A stretch of 64,000 nucleotides of DNA from Xiphias gladius (GCF_016859285.1 NC_053400.1:14998546-15062545); one strand, 5' to 3'; counted from the stretch's first letter, positions 37,411-50,654 are shown. Made by a program: numbers and translations. Notes: generated from the sequence alone by a model not told the origin.

Positions 37411-40009
37411 AAAAGTTTTGTAAACTGAGTAAAGTCTATATTAACCAGACTTCCTTCAGTTAACACTCAGTTAAGGGCCCACTTCAGTTGGTGTGTTTAT
37501 ATGTGTATGTACATTGGGCTGTGACTTATACATATATTAATAGGTATATGTAATGACTTTGCCTGAGTGCAAAACCCACAGGTATCCAGTTCATTTGATT
37601 ATTAAGAACCAGAACTTGGAGCATACACTACCCTGTATTGTCACATACCCAATGTCTTTGTCAAGTCATTGTAGCCCATCATCTGACTCTAGTGATGTAA
37701 ATAACCTGCCCTCCTCTACTTCTCCAAGGCCTTACAAGACTTGGACTTCAGTCAGGATGAGATAAAGGGGGATGAGGTTTGGATAAAGTCACACAGACAC
37801 CGGGTTGTTTTTATACAGCCACACTGGGTAGCTTGTGGCATTGTGTTTTTGAATTGCGTATCAAGACTTTGAATGCATCATCTGCTATGTTCACTGGGCA
37901 GAAGAGTGCAGGACTGCACAACTTCTGCTCTAAGATAAACTCTCTTTGTGTAATTTAAACCTGTGGCTCTACTATGCAGCAGACTCATCCAGAGTTGTGT
38001 AATTCCTGGAATAGCTTTATCTTTGGTTTCCTGTTTATTAGGTGTTTTCACCTACTTAAAATCTACAAGTCCAACCACTAAACAAGCCTTTGACCTCACC
38101 TGACTTGCAGTGTCAGAAAAGCTAGTCTAAGGCTGAAAACTTAACAACCTGACAGTTTTTAATTTGTCTCATCTGAAGCATTTCAATGAGGAGGCTGTTT
38201 CCTGCCTCTTCCCTCTCGTGTCTCATTCTCAAAGGCAAAAAAAGATTAAAAGTAGAAAGCTGGTGAGGTGATCACCTCATGTTCTTCCCAATATATGTGA
38301 AAAATGTGCATACTTGTTTGGGTGAATTTGATTTGTTTTAGGATTGTCATTCCTCTCTGTGTCAGCTTCAGTGCAATAATGCAAAAACTATGTTAAGAGA
38401 CCCTTGTTGGTAGTTGGATATGATGTCAAAAATTTCTTCTCTACCTCCATGCCTTTTCTGTGTCACCCTCCCTTTTGCCCTCTTATTGTTGTCTCCCATG
38501 TTTTCTTTTTCTTTTTTCTGTTATTTGTCATATTTCTTCCTTGTTTCTTCTTGTTTGTGGCTCTTTAAGGACCAAATAACCAATGTGTACTGCCCCGGAC
38601 AACATTGCTGTAAGGGGGAAGTCATTGGCAGCCAGTTTTCACATTCTCACAAAATATGGCTGTATACAGTGGATCACAATCTTTTACTCTAGTTTTATCT
38701 TTTTCTAAGAAAGAGGGGGTTAGCAACATGACTTTGTAAGCTTGACTTGAAGCCATGGTGCTACTGACCATGAATCCCCTTAATCTGTGGAGAAGTTGTC
38801 TCGACTGAAATTATACTTTCCATATTTAGTCTTCATCTCACTTGTGATAGGATTAGCACCAGATATATCTCCCCTCAATGTCCAGCTGGAAAAAAGATCC
38901 AACATGATGTGTTGGTGGTCTACTGGTGGACAGACCCACTGCCCCTGTCACTACACACATGCACTCTTGTGTCAAAGCCACTACTTTCTTATTTTGTTTT
39001 TCTTAAAATGATTGTTGTTGAGATAATCTGTAAATTAACGTTAGGCCATGTCTCTAAATCACCATCATCATCATCATCATTATACTCCCATTTCACTCTT
39101 CAGGATCTGAATCACTTTTTCATTTGAAACTGTATTTACAGAAGCAGCTGGACTTAAATGGGAATGATGCCAACTCTGTTATTTTTCTCACTTTATACAA
39201 ATCAAACATTCCATCACAGGCCCAGCTTCACTAATTTTCTCCATTCCGATTGAAGTATGTCTCACAACTATGACTTAACATGCAAGTGGAGTGTTTTTTT
39301 TCTTTCTTACACAATTTAATTTCTCTATTTGTTTCTTACAACTTTCAGTTTTCAGTTAGGTGGAAATTTATTCATGTTACAATGCAACATGTATGAGATC
39401 AAGAGAAAATGAGAATCTAAAGGTAAAGGAATCCCTTTAAATCTTTTCTCTGTGTATCAAGACTGTACTGATGTGATGCAGTTGTTTGATTTATGCTGAA
39501 GGTAAATGAGCCTTATTGTGTCTTGACTTTTAGAATTTAGTGAAAAGGGAATGTTTAATACAGACTTTTTCTATTACTGTAGGGTTATGTTTTATTTTCT
39601 GATGTCTTCATCTCACATGGTGATTGGAAGCAGGGAGTAATGGGTCATGTTTTTACTGTGAAATGAAACATTCGCATGCATTCATGCTCATATAGAGAAC
39701 TGCTTGTGTTTGCCACCATATCATATTCATAGCTTTAAATGAAGTCATGTCACCCATGTTCCAAAGCTGTGTTTAACTGTTTCATGCATGTTAACTATTC
39801 AGTGCAGAAGCACCTGAGATAAAATGCTATGCTGATAAAGCAATCATTGCTTTGTTTATTTTTTATACTTGGGGTCATTCATTGATCAGGTTCACACCCA
39901 TCGTAGCTACAGACTTCATTTTTTAAGCCGATATCTGGGAGTTTTTCTTGATTTAGTTAGCTGTAAGATCTTCAGCATCTTGTCCCAGTGACTGAAAGAC
40001 TTTCTGCTA
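37411..40009. other. Intergenic, no supportable gene
   Basis: AT-rich sequence with an ATC trinucleotide run near 39061-39081. I find no exon with recognisable content. Confidence 0.5.
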
Positions 40010-42110
40010 AAAAACAAATACATCGAAACCTCAGTGCAGAGACCTGAGACTCCAGGGATGCCGGGCTGCCTTGAACATACTGGGGTAGTCACCCAGATAA
40101 TCAGAGAGACACTTGAGGGGAAAGGAGATCTGGTTGTGTTGAGGTTAGACCTAGCTAATGCTTACGGGTCAATACCACACAAGTTGATAGAAACTGTGAG
40201 TTCCCAGTAAAATCAAGGACCTCATCCTAGATTACTATCACTTCTGGGCTACTAACATCAAGTTGGCACCGACTGGAAAAGGGCATCATCATAGGGTGCA
40301 CAATATCAGTCACCCTCTTCGCCCTTGCCATGAACATGGTATTAAAAGATGCAGAAGTGGAGTGCAGAGGCCCTTTAACCAAGTCTGGCATATGACAGCC
40401 CCACATCAGAGCCTACATGGATGACCTCACAGTGAGCACATCCTCTTTACCAGGCAGTAGATGGATCCTCTGTGGACTGGAGAGGCTTATTAAGTGGGCA
40501 AGGATGAGCTTTAAGCCTGCCAAGTCCAGGTCACTTGTTCCAAGGAAAGGCAGAGTCTCTGACAAGTTCCACTTTTCCCTGAATGGCACCAAGATTCCAT
40601 CTATCATTGAGAAGCCAGTAAAGAGTTTGGGAAAACTCTTTGACCACAACCTCAGAGAATCGGCAGCCACCCAGTCATCCATCAAGGAGCTAGACCATTG
40701 GCTTAGCAGAATAGACAATTCAGGACTGCCTAGAAGCTTCAAGTCCTGGATATACCAGCATGGCATCCTGCCTCGAATTCTCTGGCCATTACTTGTTTAC
40801 AATGTAGCCATCACATCAGTAGAGACAATGGAAAGGAGAATCAGCGGATACTTTCCCAGGTGGCTCGGTTTACCATGCAGCCTAAGTAGCCCAGCTCTGT
40901 ACGGAAAGAATAACATCTTGTAGCTTCCTTTTAACAGCGTCATGGAGGAGTTAAAGGTCTCCTGGACCAGAGCGCTGTTGCAGTACAGAGACTCCAAGGA
41001 TCCCAAAGTCTCTGCAGCTGGCATTGAAACCAGCACTGACAGGGGATGGAGTGCCGCCCGCGAGCTTGAGACTGCAGAAGCAAGGCTGAGGCACAAGGCA
41101 GTGGTGGGGGCAGTAGCAATGGGAAGGGCAGGCCTGGGCAGTTCTCCAACACACTGATACAATAAGGTCTAGGACAAGGTGAGGCGACTGCTTGACCAGG
41201 AAGAAGCGAAGGCTGCAATGGATGAAATAAGAGCAACTAAAATTGCAGGCATGGGGGCTTGGATGAGATGGGAGAGTGCAAAGGAACGAAGGCTCACTTG
41301 AACTGACATCTGGCGAGCAGAGCCCCAGGGCATAAAATTTTTGATACAAGCCTTTTACGACATCTTACCCAGCCCAGCAAACCTCCAGCTTTGGGGCAAG
41401 AACAATACACCTTCCTGCCCTTTCATCTCTGGGAGAGGGACACTCAAGCACATCCTGAGCACAGCAGAGGATTGGCAACTAATGGTTGATCTAGGCAAGC
41501 AACTCAATTTTCCAGCACGGATCGCTGTAACATCTTTGCAACCAGGTATAGTAATTTTGTCAGAGGCCTCAAAACAGTTTGCCCTGATAGAATTGACCGT
41601 GCCCTGTCAAGACCACATAAAGGAGGCATTTAAAAGAAAGCATGCCATGTATCAGGCACTCTTGGGGGAATGCTGGAGACAGGGTTGGCAAGCACACTGC
41701 TACCCAGTTGAAGTAGGCTGCAGAGGCTTTGTTGGCCACTCTCTCTACAGAGTCTACACCTTGCTGGGCATGAGTGGGCCCTTAAAGAGAACAGCCATCA
41801 GGGCAGCAACGGTGTCAACAGAGAGAGCCTCCAGGCGGCTGTGGATAAAGAGGGGTGATCCGTGGTCCATTGCTGCTGGGACGCAAGTCGGGGACTGATC
41901 AACCCCAGCTGGGTTGCCTGGGCAAGGGTGTATGATGTTTTGAGACCCGATACACCCAGGAAACATCACTGAATATGTGTCCAAGCGCATCCATGGGATG
42001 TATCTTTCACCCAGCGGCAGGTTGCTTGACTCAAGAATTCTTCTAGATTCTTTTGACGAATACTACGGGGCTGTCACATCATGGCTTCTTTATCACATCA
42101 TAATTCACCA
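40010..42110 (+). mobile_element. 5'-truncated, broken RLE-type LINE (R2/NeSL-like reverse transcriptase)
   Basis: Reverse-transcriptase motifs run in order: RLDLANAYGSIPHKL (near 40147-40190), GIIIGCTISVTLFALAMNM (near 40283) and the catalytic AYMDD at about 40412-40426. A thumb-like region follows (KSLGKLFDHNLRES; WIYQHGILPRILWPLLVY). The C-terminal part (41341-41898) has a degraded zinc-knuckle/restriction-like endonuclease region (GRGTLKHILS; LIELTVPC; YPVEVGCRGF). Between LKHILS and the following EDWQL, a stretch of several dozen residues expected in relatives seems deleted. At least three frame changes or stops separate the pieces and the 5' end is missing, as in typical dead LINE copies. 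Family naming within the RLE group is from memory. Confidence 0.8.
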
Positions 42111-42510
42111 TGATTGAGGTTGTTTCCTTTCTTCTTGCTCTCAGCATTTAATACTTTTGATTTCATTTTTAATTTGTCACTTCATGTAGGTATTGTTCCT
42201 GGTTCTTCATCTTCTACTGCTACTGGGCCCAGATATAACCAGTGAACAAGGAATATTTTCTATAGAGTTATTACAGAGAATTTATATTATCATCTGCATC
42301 TGTCAGACATCAGATTCCTTTCAACTTTGAGATTTTATACCAATACTTTTAAATCACATAAAGATATTATTTTATTACTGCTGCATGTATTCTGTATAGT
42401 ATTTGCAGGAGTACAGAGTATCGTAATCCCTGACAATGAAAAAGTATTTGATCTGAATTGGAAGACAAGTCAGAAAACACAAAGCAAGGCTATGTGTTGA
42501 GCTATGTACT

Positions 42511-42516
42511 TTTATT
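42511..42516 (-). terminator. efcab2: efcab2 poly(A) signal
   Basis: TTTATT on the plus strand reads AATAAA on the gene strand, 131 nt beyond the stop codon. Confidence 0.65.
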
Positions 42517-42646
42517 AATTATACCATAACATAAGTGATAGACCACCTTAAAAACATGCAGGCATGAACACACACACCAAAAAGACAAAAACTTGTGTCT
42601 GTATTATTTTTCAACAGTTACACTGACACACACACTGTGACACTGT

Positions 42647-43227
42647 CTACATGTCAGGGTCAGTGGTCAGCTGGCTAATTAAGTCTTTGTAATAGATATG
42701 GTTCTTCTCAGGGTCAGCGAGTGCTGTCAGCATCTCATCCATCTCCTCCTGAGTGAAGGGCTCACCTGGTTTAAAGACAACCATCAACAAACACAGCACA
42801 GCCATGACTAAAACAACAGTTCACACATTATAGGTTGTTTTGTGGAAGTAAGGGGAATGATAGACACACCGAAGCATATCTATGAGATAATCTGCTGCTT
42901 TTCACCACACAAGCTAATCTTAGTAAAAACAGAAAGCTTCTGCTTTACCTTCCTGTGTCATGTACTTTGTCAGCTCCTCAGGCTCCAGGTATCCTTTCTT
43001 TTCTTTGTCCAGAATCTGGAAACACAGTGTGAGTGTTGCTTTAAAAAATATCAGTAACTAACACTGTTGTGTTAGATACAATCTGACAGTGTGATGTTCT
43101 CCGATCTTATAACTCCTACTCCTAATTTATAACTCCTGAACTACAACAACACTGGAGAATACACAAAGAACAGCTGGTCTCACCTCAAAGGCCTGAAGCA
43201 GAAGGTCCTCAGGAATGGGAGGAAACC

Positions 43228-43282
<55 letters not shown>

Positions 43283-45341
43283 AATACAAATGAGCAACCT
43301 TAAGCACAGGAAAGCACAAGTTTAAAAGAAAGTGGCTTAAATTATTTAAAGAAGTCTGACATGGTATTTTGTTGGCTTTGAAAAGACACAACGGTAGCAA
43401 ATATAGACCTTTGCACCACATATCTATTCTGTGGAGTACTACAGCGACTACCTTGTTATATTTAACAAATAAAAAAACAGTCTCAACACTTGTACTAAAT
43501 TTGCTCCCTCAATAACAACTACTAATAAAACACAAACCGTATAATAGGTCACTTTAACGCCAGCACCTGCTTGCAAAATGACATTGCCTTCTCACCCTCA
43601 AAATTCAGCATTTTTATTAATTAGCCACATATACAAAACTACACAACTGGCATCAGTGAAGAGCATGCACTGGAGATAACCGAGCTGTCTTACTTGTGCT
43701 CCAACAGCACTTTGGTCATGGCTGGGAGGAACCTGTTCAAATGGATATATCCTGTGTGGTCGTCCTCCACCTGGTTGAACAGGACGAGGCTTCTGGATTT
43801 TGGGTCTTGAACAAGGATGGATAGTGTTCCCCTAACTTTATCTGTATGTTACATCAATCAGCCATACATCCGCTGATCATAATTCTTAATTTGCGCTGGA
43901 ACAAATTAACAATAACTGCAGTATTTTAAAAGATGAGATGGTATCTTAACGTGACAGCAACAGTACAATATCGGGAAGCTCATTATTAAATATATTTCAC
44001 TATCCAGTGTAGTAGAAACTGTAACGTGACCAAAATATGAAAGGTTGGAACCTGGGGAGAGATTGAGATGATTTATTTGACTTGTTGTTTTCATCCAAAA
44101 TATGACCAAACCATAAGTGATGACTGCTCTGACCTCAGTTACAAAGTCATGTAGTTCCTTCTGAGAGGGGAAGCAACCCAGTGAATAGATGATGGTGCCG
44201 ATCTCCCTAAAAACAAACACATGGCAGGAGATGAACAGGATAGCCTCAGCTAAAATCACAACATGTTAGCCCACATTATTTAAATACATGTAAAGACTGT
44301 TCATGACAAATTTGACAGCACTGATCTCGCTTTTTGTCTTATAAAGATACTGTAGAACATATTCATTAACCAGCTATATTTATTTGACAGGATCTGCTTT
44401 AAATACAGACATTAATTCACTTTGTTCTGGATGTCCTAATTAAGGTAACAGCTGCATAGACAGCTGGACGGAACATTTATAATAAAAATATTTATAATAA
44501 AAATATAATCTAGAATAATGATGGGCATTTTTCACTATTTTTCTGACATTTTACACTGAGCTATCCATCAATTATTGAAGAAAATGACTGTCAGCTGTAC
44601 CGATGATGAAATTAATTGTTGGTTGCAGCCTTAATGGAATAATATGACCTTGCCCGAGGTTTTCTGTGTGTTAATGACTTGACACACGGGAAAAAAATGG
44701 AAGCAATTCAATAAAACGCAACTTCACAACACATAAGCTCAGTATAACCTAAAACAGTGAGCTCCGGCCACAAGACGGAGGATGGAGGAGTTGGTACTGA
44801 ACTTCAAGTGGTGCAAATTTTTAACAAATGTGCGATCAATCAATTTAAGTAGTCCCAAATGCTATGGCGTAACACTGGGGCTTTTAAGGAGCCCCTGTGG
44901 GTCTGGAGCCAGCAGGGCAGTTGCCTGCTTTGCCCAGGCTCGTGATGCAGCCTTGCTTCTTCCCTCACTGGGGGAGAGGGATGGGAACAGCCGCAGGAGC
45001 TCACCGGACGTCCGCTGTGTTGTTAGACTCGTAGTCGAACGCTTCAAAAGCCGCTCGGATCTTCCTGTGGACATCCGACGCCGTGGCCTCTGACCGACGA
45101 GAGAGAGAGGAAACACGAACAGAGCCCGGAGTTATGAACGCAGCAGATCCACCGTCCAAACTTTCAAGCAAATAACTTCCAACCACTACTATTCATCATT
45201 TTTAATAACATTGTTAAGGACTTAGCTTAAACTGAAACTGCCCCTTTTATTGTTGTCTGAAGGTGAGAATTCAAACAAACTAGAAGATAGACGGTATTTA
45301 ACTAACGCCAACTAACCTGCACTCTGCTTGCTCTCCGCCAT
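42647..45341 (-). CDS. efcab2: EF-hand protein Efcab2 / dynein regulatory complex subunit 8
   Basis: Minus-strand exons 45317-45341, 45005-45089, 44134-44206, 43694-43770, 43184-43226, 42949-43015 and 42647-42765 give 162 aa with all phases matching. It matches human EFCAB2/DRC8 throughout: AAFEAFDYESNNTADVREIG, TIIYSLGCFPSQKELHDFV, DHTGYIHLNRFLPAMTKVLL, FPPIPEDLLLQAFEILD, KGYLEPEELTKYMT and GEPFTQEEMDEML. DRC8 is a calmodulin-like subunit of the nexin-dynein regulatory complex of motile cilia. The first EF loop (DYESNNTADVRE) keeps most calcium ligands; the later ones are degenerate. The start codon lies 18 bp from an RFX X-box. A CA/TG microsatellite abuts the acceptor of exon 5. Confidence 0.95.
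43229..43280 (-). repeat. (TG)n on the gene strand, abutting the efcab2 exon 5 acceptor
   Basis: About 25 CA units on the plus strand read as UG in the efcab2 transcript and run straight into TTAG, after which exon 5 begins at 43226. No pyrimidine tract intervenes. Confidence 0.95.
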
Positions 45342-45358
45342 GTTTTCCCAGTTCTCAT

Positions 45359-45371
45359 GTTGCCTAGCAAC
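45359..45371 (-). promoter_or_regulatory. efcab2: RFX X-box in the efcab2 promoter
   Basis: The gene strand reads GTTGCTAGGCAAC, an RFX-type X-box with both half-sites intact, 18 bp upstream of the start codon. RFX factors drive cilium genes in vertebrates, which fits DRC8. Confidence 0.8.
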
Positions 45372-45732
45372 CGACTGGCCGCCGTTAGTTGGTGACAAGG
45401 AGAGAGATAGACTCCACCGATACCCAAGATATGTCTTATAAAGCCACGTACTTTTTAAAACTCTTCATCCTATAACATTGCCAATCATTTTACTTTAAAC
45501 TATACAGTATATCTCATCTTCTTTTCCGCTACATAATGAATCTGGGACCATCAGACTCCTCCCTTATATTATTGCGTGATGGAGTAAAAACTAAACATCT
45601 AAAGTGCCAAAAACCTTTGCACAGTATAATAGTGTACAGTGTTTGTATGTATTGTGCTTCTGCGTTTTAAACTTCAACAAATTTTAGAAACAGGAGACAG
45701 AATGAAAGAGAGAGGGACAAAGCGGTGTTTGC

Positions 45733-45738
45733 TTTATT
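45733..45738 (-). terminator. cgref1: Candidate poly(A) signal of cgref1
   Basis: TTTATT on the plus strand (AATAAA on the gene strand) lies 1.18 kb beyond the cgref1 stop and about 0.4 kb upstream of the efcab2 start. The two genes are therefore tail-to-head neighbours on the minus strand. 45739-46917 would be 3' UTR. Confidence 0.5.
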
Positions 45739-46917
45739 TTCTCCAGCTGTATAAATGCATAAATGATTAAAAAGGTAAACAAACAAACAAAAAAGTACGT
45801 TAAACAGTAAACCCTTTCATACATTAAACACATTTCAAGTTTGCAGAGAAAGACTGAATTTAATATGACACCACATTTAATGCTATTTCAACAGGGCCTT
45901 CCTGTCCGTAATTGTAAAGATGAAAATGTATGAGCCTGGAGTCTAAAGACTGGTGGTAGAAGGCAGTAACTCATTACTGTAACTACTCATTAGGAGTACA
46001 GTACTGTTTTGTAATTTTGTAATTCCCAGCTCATTCAGGCATACTGAAATCCTCATCAAAATGTAATACTTTCTGGACTGTACACATGTGCATCCAAAGA
46101 AATGAAGACTTGGCCAATACTGCAGAATAAGATGTGTTTTTTTTCTCCGAATAACCTAATTTTAAAGGAAATTATCTAGGAAGACCAAATTTAATTTCAT
46201 GGCAAAACTGAGCTGCCTGTTAATGAGACCAGGTTGAATAAATTACCATCCAGATTCACTTCTAGTGCATAACTACGACATGCAAATCCTAAACCTAGAG
46301 TGGGTCAGACATAATAAGGCCGATCAGTGTGACCATGAAACAACAATGTTTACAAAGAATAAAACTAATACATTAAAAATATGCAAAGCTTTTCAGGTTT
46401 AACAGGAAGGGTTAAATAAATACAATTAAAGTAACAAAAAAAAAATATTCCAAATTAAGCAAATTTTATAATTGTCAAATCTTTTAAAATAAAATGATCA
46501 CCTGTTTCACTTGCTGGAAGAAGAAAACGTATACAAAAGTACTAATCCCTATCAAAGATGGCTTCCATTTTACTAATATGGATAATATTGCATTTTAAAT
46601 TCAGGACTTTTGTCCCTTTTACAAATGTGGATACCTTTGTATTATATTAATACCATAAGGTACTGGCTGTAAAGAGAGTATTCCAATACAGTGATAGGAA
46701 TATTTTTAACAGATACATCTTTTCATCAACTGTCTTACATGTTTGACAGTCCAATGAAATGGATTGTAAAATCTCAGAATTCAGATCCATTTGTGGGGAT
46801 GAAAATTAAAACCTTCTCTCAGGTGATGGCGGTACTTTTCCGTCGGTAAGCAGTCTTCCACAGGCTGGAACCAGGAGGCCAGAGCGACCTCTAGTGGGTG
46901 TATGTGTGTTTGTGCAT

Positions 46918-49900
46918 TCACATGTCTGGTTGCCCCTGATGTACGGGGGCTGCCTGGTAATCCCTCAGATCTGCTGCTGGGGCTTCTGGGAGATGCTGAA
47001 CATTCTGTTCATTTACTTGTTTTACACGTTCCTCTTCCTCTGTCTTTACTTCATGTTGAAGTATCTCTTCCTCTTGAGGCTTAATCTCTTCATGAGCCTC
47101 CTCCCTTTGTTCCAGTGCTCCTGCATTCCCCTCTTTAGCACTGGGGTTTGACAGCTTCTCCTCCACCGCCACCTCCTGCTCCCGGCGAGGTGCGCCGCTG
47201 TTGCTGGAGACCTTTAAGGTAGAAAGTGTGATGTAATGTTACTGCAGTGAAGCTGTGAATAAAACTACCTAGATACAGCTCAGTAAACCAAAATAAAATG
47301 CACACTAAAATGTAACATTACTTCTGTCTAAATGTTAATTGGTGATTAAAAAAAAAAAAGCTTCCTTCAATCAAAATGTCAAATGGAAGCAAATTTTTCA
47401 AATTGACAGCTGATTTTTGCTATTATAACATACTTGTATTTAATGACAAAAACAAAATACAGAATTTGACAAAACAATCCCAAACTCAAGGTCCAATTTT
47501 TTTATTTTACATCATATATTTGACTAACTACATTTATATTTTTATAATTTTTATGAATTTGAAAAACCTTGAGTAGTGATTACTTTGTCAATTACTATTG
47601 GCATGTGATGAATAAACTCTCATGTTTAAAATACATAATGTTTATTTTGTCAAATTTAAATATCAAAATCTCATAAGTTTTATCTCCAGGTAACATTGAA
47701 TTTTTTGGTGGTTATGACATGTTGCACCAGTAGATATACAAAAAATTCACAGCAGTTCAACTCATCACAGATTTTTCCTCACTATACAATCATGCTGCCT
47801 GAACAGGCCACCATATAATTTAGCCCACTGTATTTTGTCTGTTCTGGCTTAAAGACAACCATTACACTACATAGGAAAGAGCTATGAATACATTTGTATG
47901 AATGGATATGATTGTGTTCATGCACACAGTACCTCTGTGTGAGGTAATGAAGGAGAGAGCAGCTCTGATGGCGCCAACAGGCCATCCTGGTTTAGATCCT
48001 GAGTCTGGAGTAAAAAATCTACCGTGGGCACCACCTGAACTCAGGAAACACACACACAGACACACACACAGGTAAGACAAACAGGCCATTCTAATACAGG
48101 TAGATATGTATAACGAGGCACAAATACAATGGCAGTTCAAACACACAGCACACACAGCACACACACCTACAGCCACTCCTCCTCACCAACTCATTGGCTT
48201 GCACTCCCGGTGTATGATGGGAGTTATAGTCTGAAAGTAACTTCATCATCTCTAAGCCATCCAACAACCCACTGCGATCGTAGTCATACAGACGAAACAG
48301 GAAGAATACCTCTGACACAAAACAGGAGAAGAGCGACATGTTTGAAAGCAAACACTTTGATATGCTGCGGAGGAGGATGTACAGTAGGAAAATGCCCAAC
48401 TCTTTACACACAAACACAACTTCAGTGATGTTAATAATTGATAGTATGGGACACAAACGTTCTACCAGAATCACAGACAAAAAACTTGGAAAACCTCTGG
48501 TCATCGGCATAAAAAGATTCAAAAAGCCAAAGTCATAGAAGATGACTTTATTAGAACCTGAGACCTTTTTACAAATTTCAGTTAGCAACTGTCTGTAAAA
48601 ATGAGAGTTTCTGTATTTGGTAACAATGATCAAAGGGAAAATCCTGTGTCACACCAGTAGGTGGAGATATGTACCTTGCTCCCAGGTGTTGATTTCTGGT
48701 CCTCCTTGGCCATCCTTCAGACTGGATTGAATGTAACTCTGCAGCAACCTGTGGTCCACACAACACACAGGGCATTTCAATCCATCAGTAAAACAGTACA
48801 AGCCAAGAATTAACACTCAGGAGTCAGAATTGGGAAAGAGGACAGAGTCATATTGTAGATACTATTACACTGGCTGCTAAAGCAGTGAGAGGCAAAGGAG
48901 AAAGACAAATTTAGGGTTAAAATATCTTGGGTGGATTGTTTAAAATCGCCCTCTGCTATTTTTGTATGTAGACTCTTGACCCTTCCTAAGCAGGCTGAGT
49001 GGTACTTTAAGTACAGCAGTGATCCTGTATCACATATGACCACAGGAGGGCAGACTTTTTGGCTACTTCTTTTATTTTAGGCTAAGTCTTAACACATGAC
49101 TCAATGTACCAGGAGGAGGTGCCACCTCATCAAAAAATACTCATTCATTCATTCATTGATTTTAAATCTATCACACCTTACATAAGGCAGATCACAAGAG
49201 GACACCCTTGAGGCAACAGCGGTACTCACCGAGCCTTTGAGCTGCTCTGCTATTCTCTGTTTATGATGTATGGGTGGCAGTGCTGTTTCAGGTCATGCTA
49301 CTTAGGAGGAAACACGTTTTGCTTAAAGATTAAACCAGGTGTTTTCAGTGTCTAGACAAGGCAAGTTTATCTGTATAGCACCTTTCAAAAACAAAGCATT
49401 TCTACATAAGACATGAAACGTCATCATAGATATGATATATCTAAGACAAGATATAGGGGAAACACCTGAGATGGCTCTTGTGGTATCATTCGCCTAAAAT
49501 ATTACAATAGTTCAATCCCATGCACAGGCCATAGCTGAAGCAATGGTCACAACAATAGCAGCATCGTGAAAATACTTCAACACTCCTATTACAATTGAAA
49601 AAGTTTACATCTGCACCCAAAAATGCGCCTTCTGTCCATTCAGACTGCACACAGGCCTCCTGTGAATGCATTTGTATTGTTTGCTGAGGGAGGTGCAGAT
49701 CCCATCAGCTGCAATTCTACACAGCTGACAAACATTTTTCTCCACTCAACGGACTCGATCTAACAATATGCCAAAGTAGTGTAAACATCCATTAATCTTA
49801 TCAGCCAGCGGGAATTTGTGGCCACATTGTCGCTGACACACTATGACACCGAGTCCACAAAGTGGTTACTTTTCTCATTTTGTTCCTTGAATAAATTAGA

Positions 49901-50654
49901 CCTGTGGTCCATTACGGGTCAGTACATTGTATTGTACAGTAACAGAGATGTGAAGAGACAACATGAAGCAGTGTTATTGCACATGTAATCTTATCAGTTT
50001 ATGGTTCAGGCCACATCATTAGCACAACACAGCAGCCAAAGTCCACAGAGTGAACAGACAGTAGCTGCTTAGTCCACTAAAACCAGCTCACCTGCGGTCC
50101 TCCTCTCCAGAGCCAAAGGGATTAGGTAGTGCTACGGAAGAAGGATGGGCACCTACTGATTCCTCTCTGTGGGATGAAGTAATGAAAACTGGAATAAAAA
50201 ATATGTCCAAAGGCCTCTTTTCTTTTACTTTCATTTCATTTTTTTAAACTTTATTTTACAAGGCAACTACAACAGAGTTTGTTCTTTTTGCAGGAAATGC
50301 TAGCAACAGATATGTACCCTGCTTAAGAAAATGTCTGCTTGAAATATCCAGTGTTACAAATCTTGGCCATTCTGATATTGCAGCCCTTGATGACATGTTT
50401 ACTGAGGACATTCACTTCTTATTACGATAAAAATGCATCTATTATGCCAAAAAAATCTTTATGCATATTTACTTGAAAGATTAAAAACGTTTATTTCTTG
50501 GTTTTGTGTGAAAAAATAGAGAAAAAAGAAAGACTGAAGTAGGGAGATGGGTTTACCTTTGTGTCCCTGGTAGACCTGGTGCAGCCGGGCACAGGTGTAT
50601 GAGCAGGACCAGGCATAGGACACATGGGACCAACTTGCCCAGGGGAGACTCCAT
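46918..50654 (-). CDS. cgref1: Cell growth regulator with EF-hand domain 1 (secreted)
   Basis: Minus-strand coding exons 50557-50654, 50092-50166, 48675-48748, 48187-48311, 47933-48034 and 46918-47211 sum to 768 nt, 255 aa, with consistent phases (human 301 aa). A cleavable signal peptide covers about residues 1-24 (LVPCVLCLVLLIHLCPAAPG). Then come LPNPFGSGEE and LLQSYIQSSL, as in human LPNPF and LLQSYLKGL. Two canonical EF loops follow: DYDRSGLLDGLE and DLNQDGLLAPSE, with acidic or Asn/Ser ligands at positions 1, 3, 5 and Glu at 12. The C-terminal 97 residues are Glu/Gln/Ala-rich without the long tandem repeats of the human tail. MCFD2 was considered, but exon order and the LPNPF and TQDLN motifs favour CGREF1. 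The start codon is preceded by an acceptor at 50663-50664, so a 5' UTR exon lies upstream. Confidence 0.9.
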
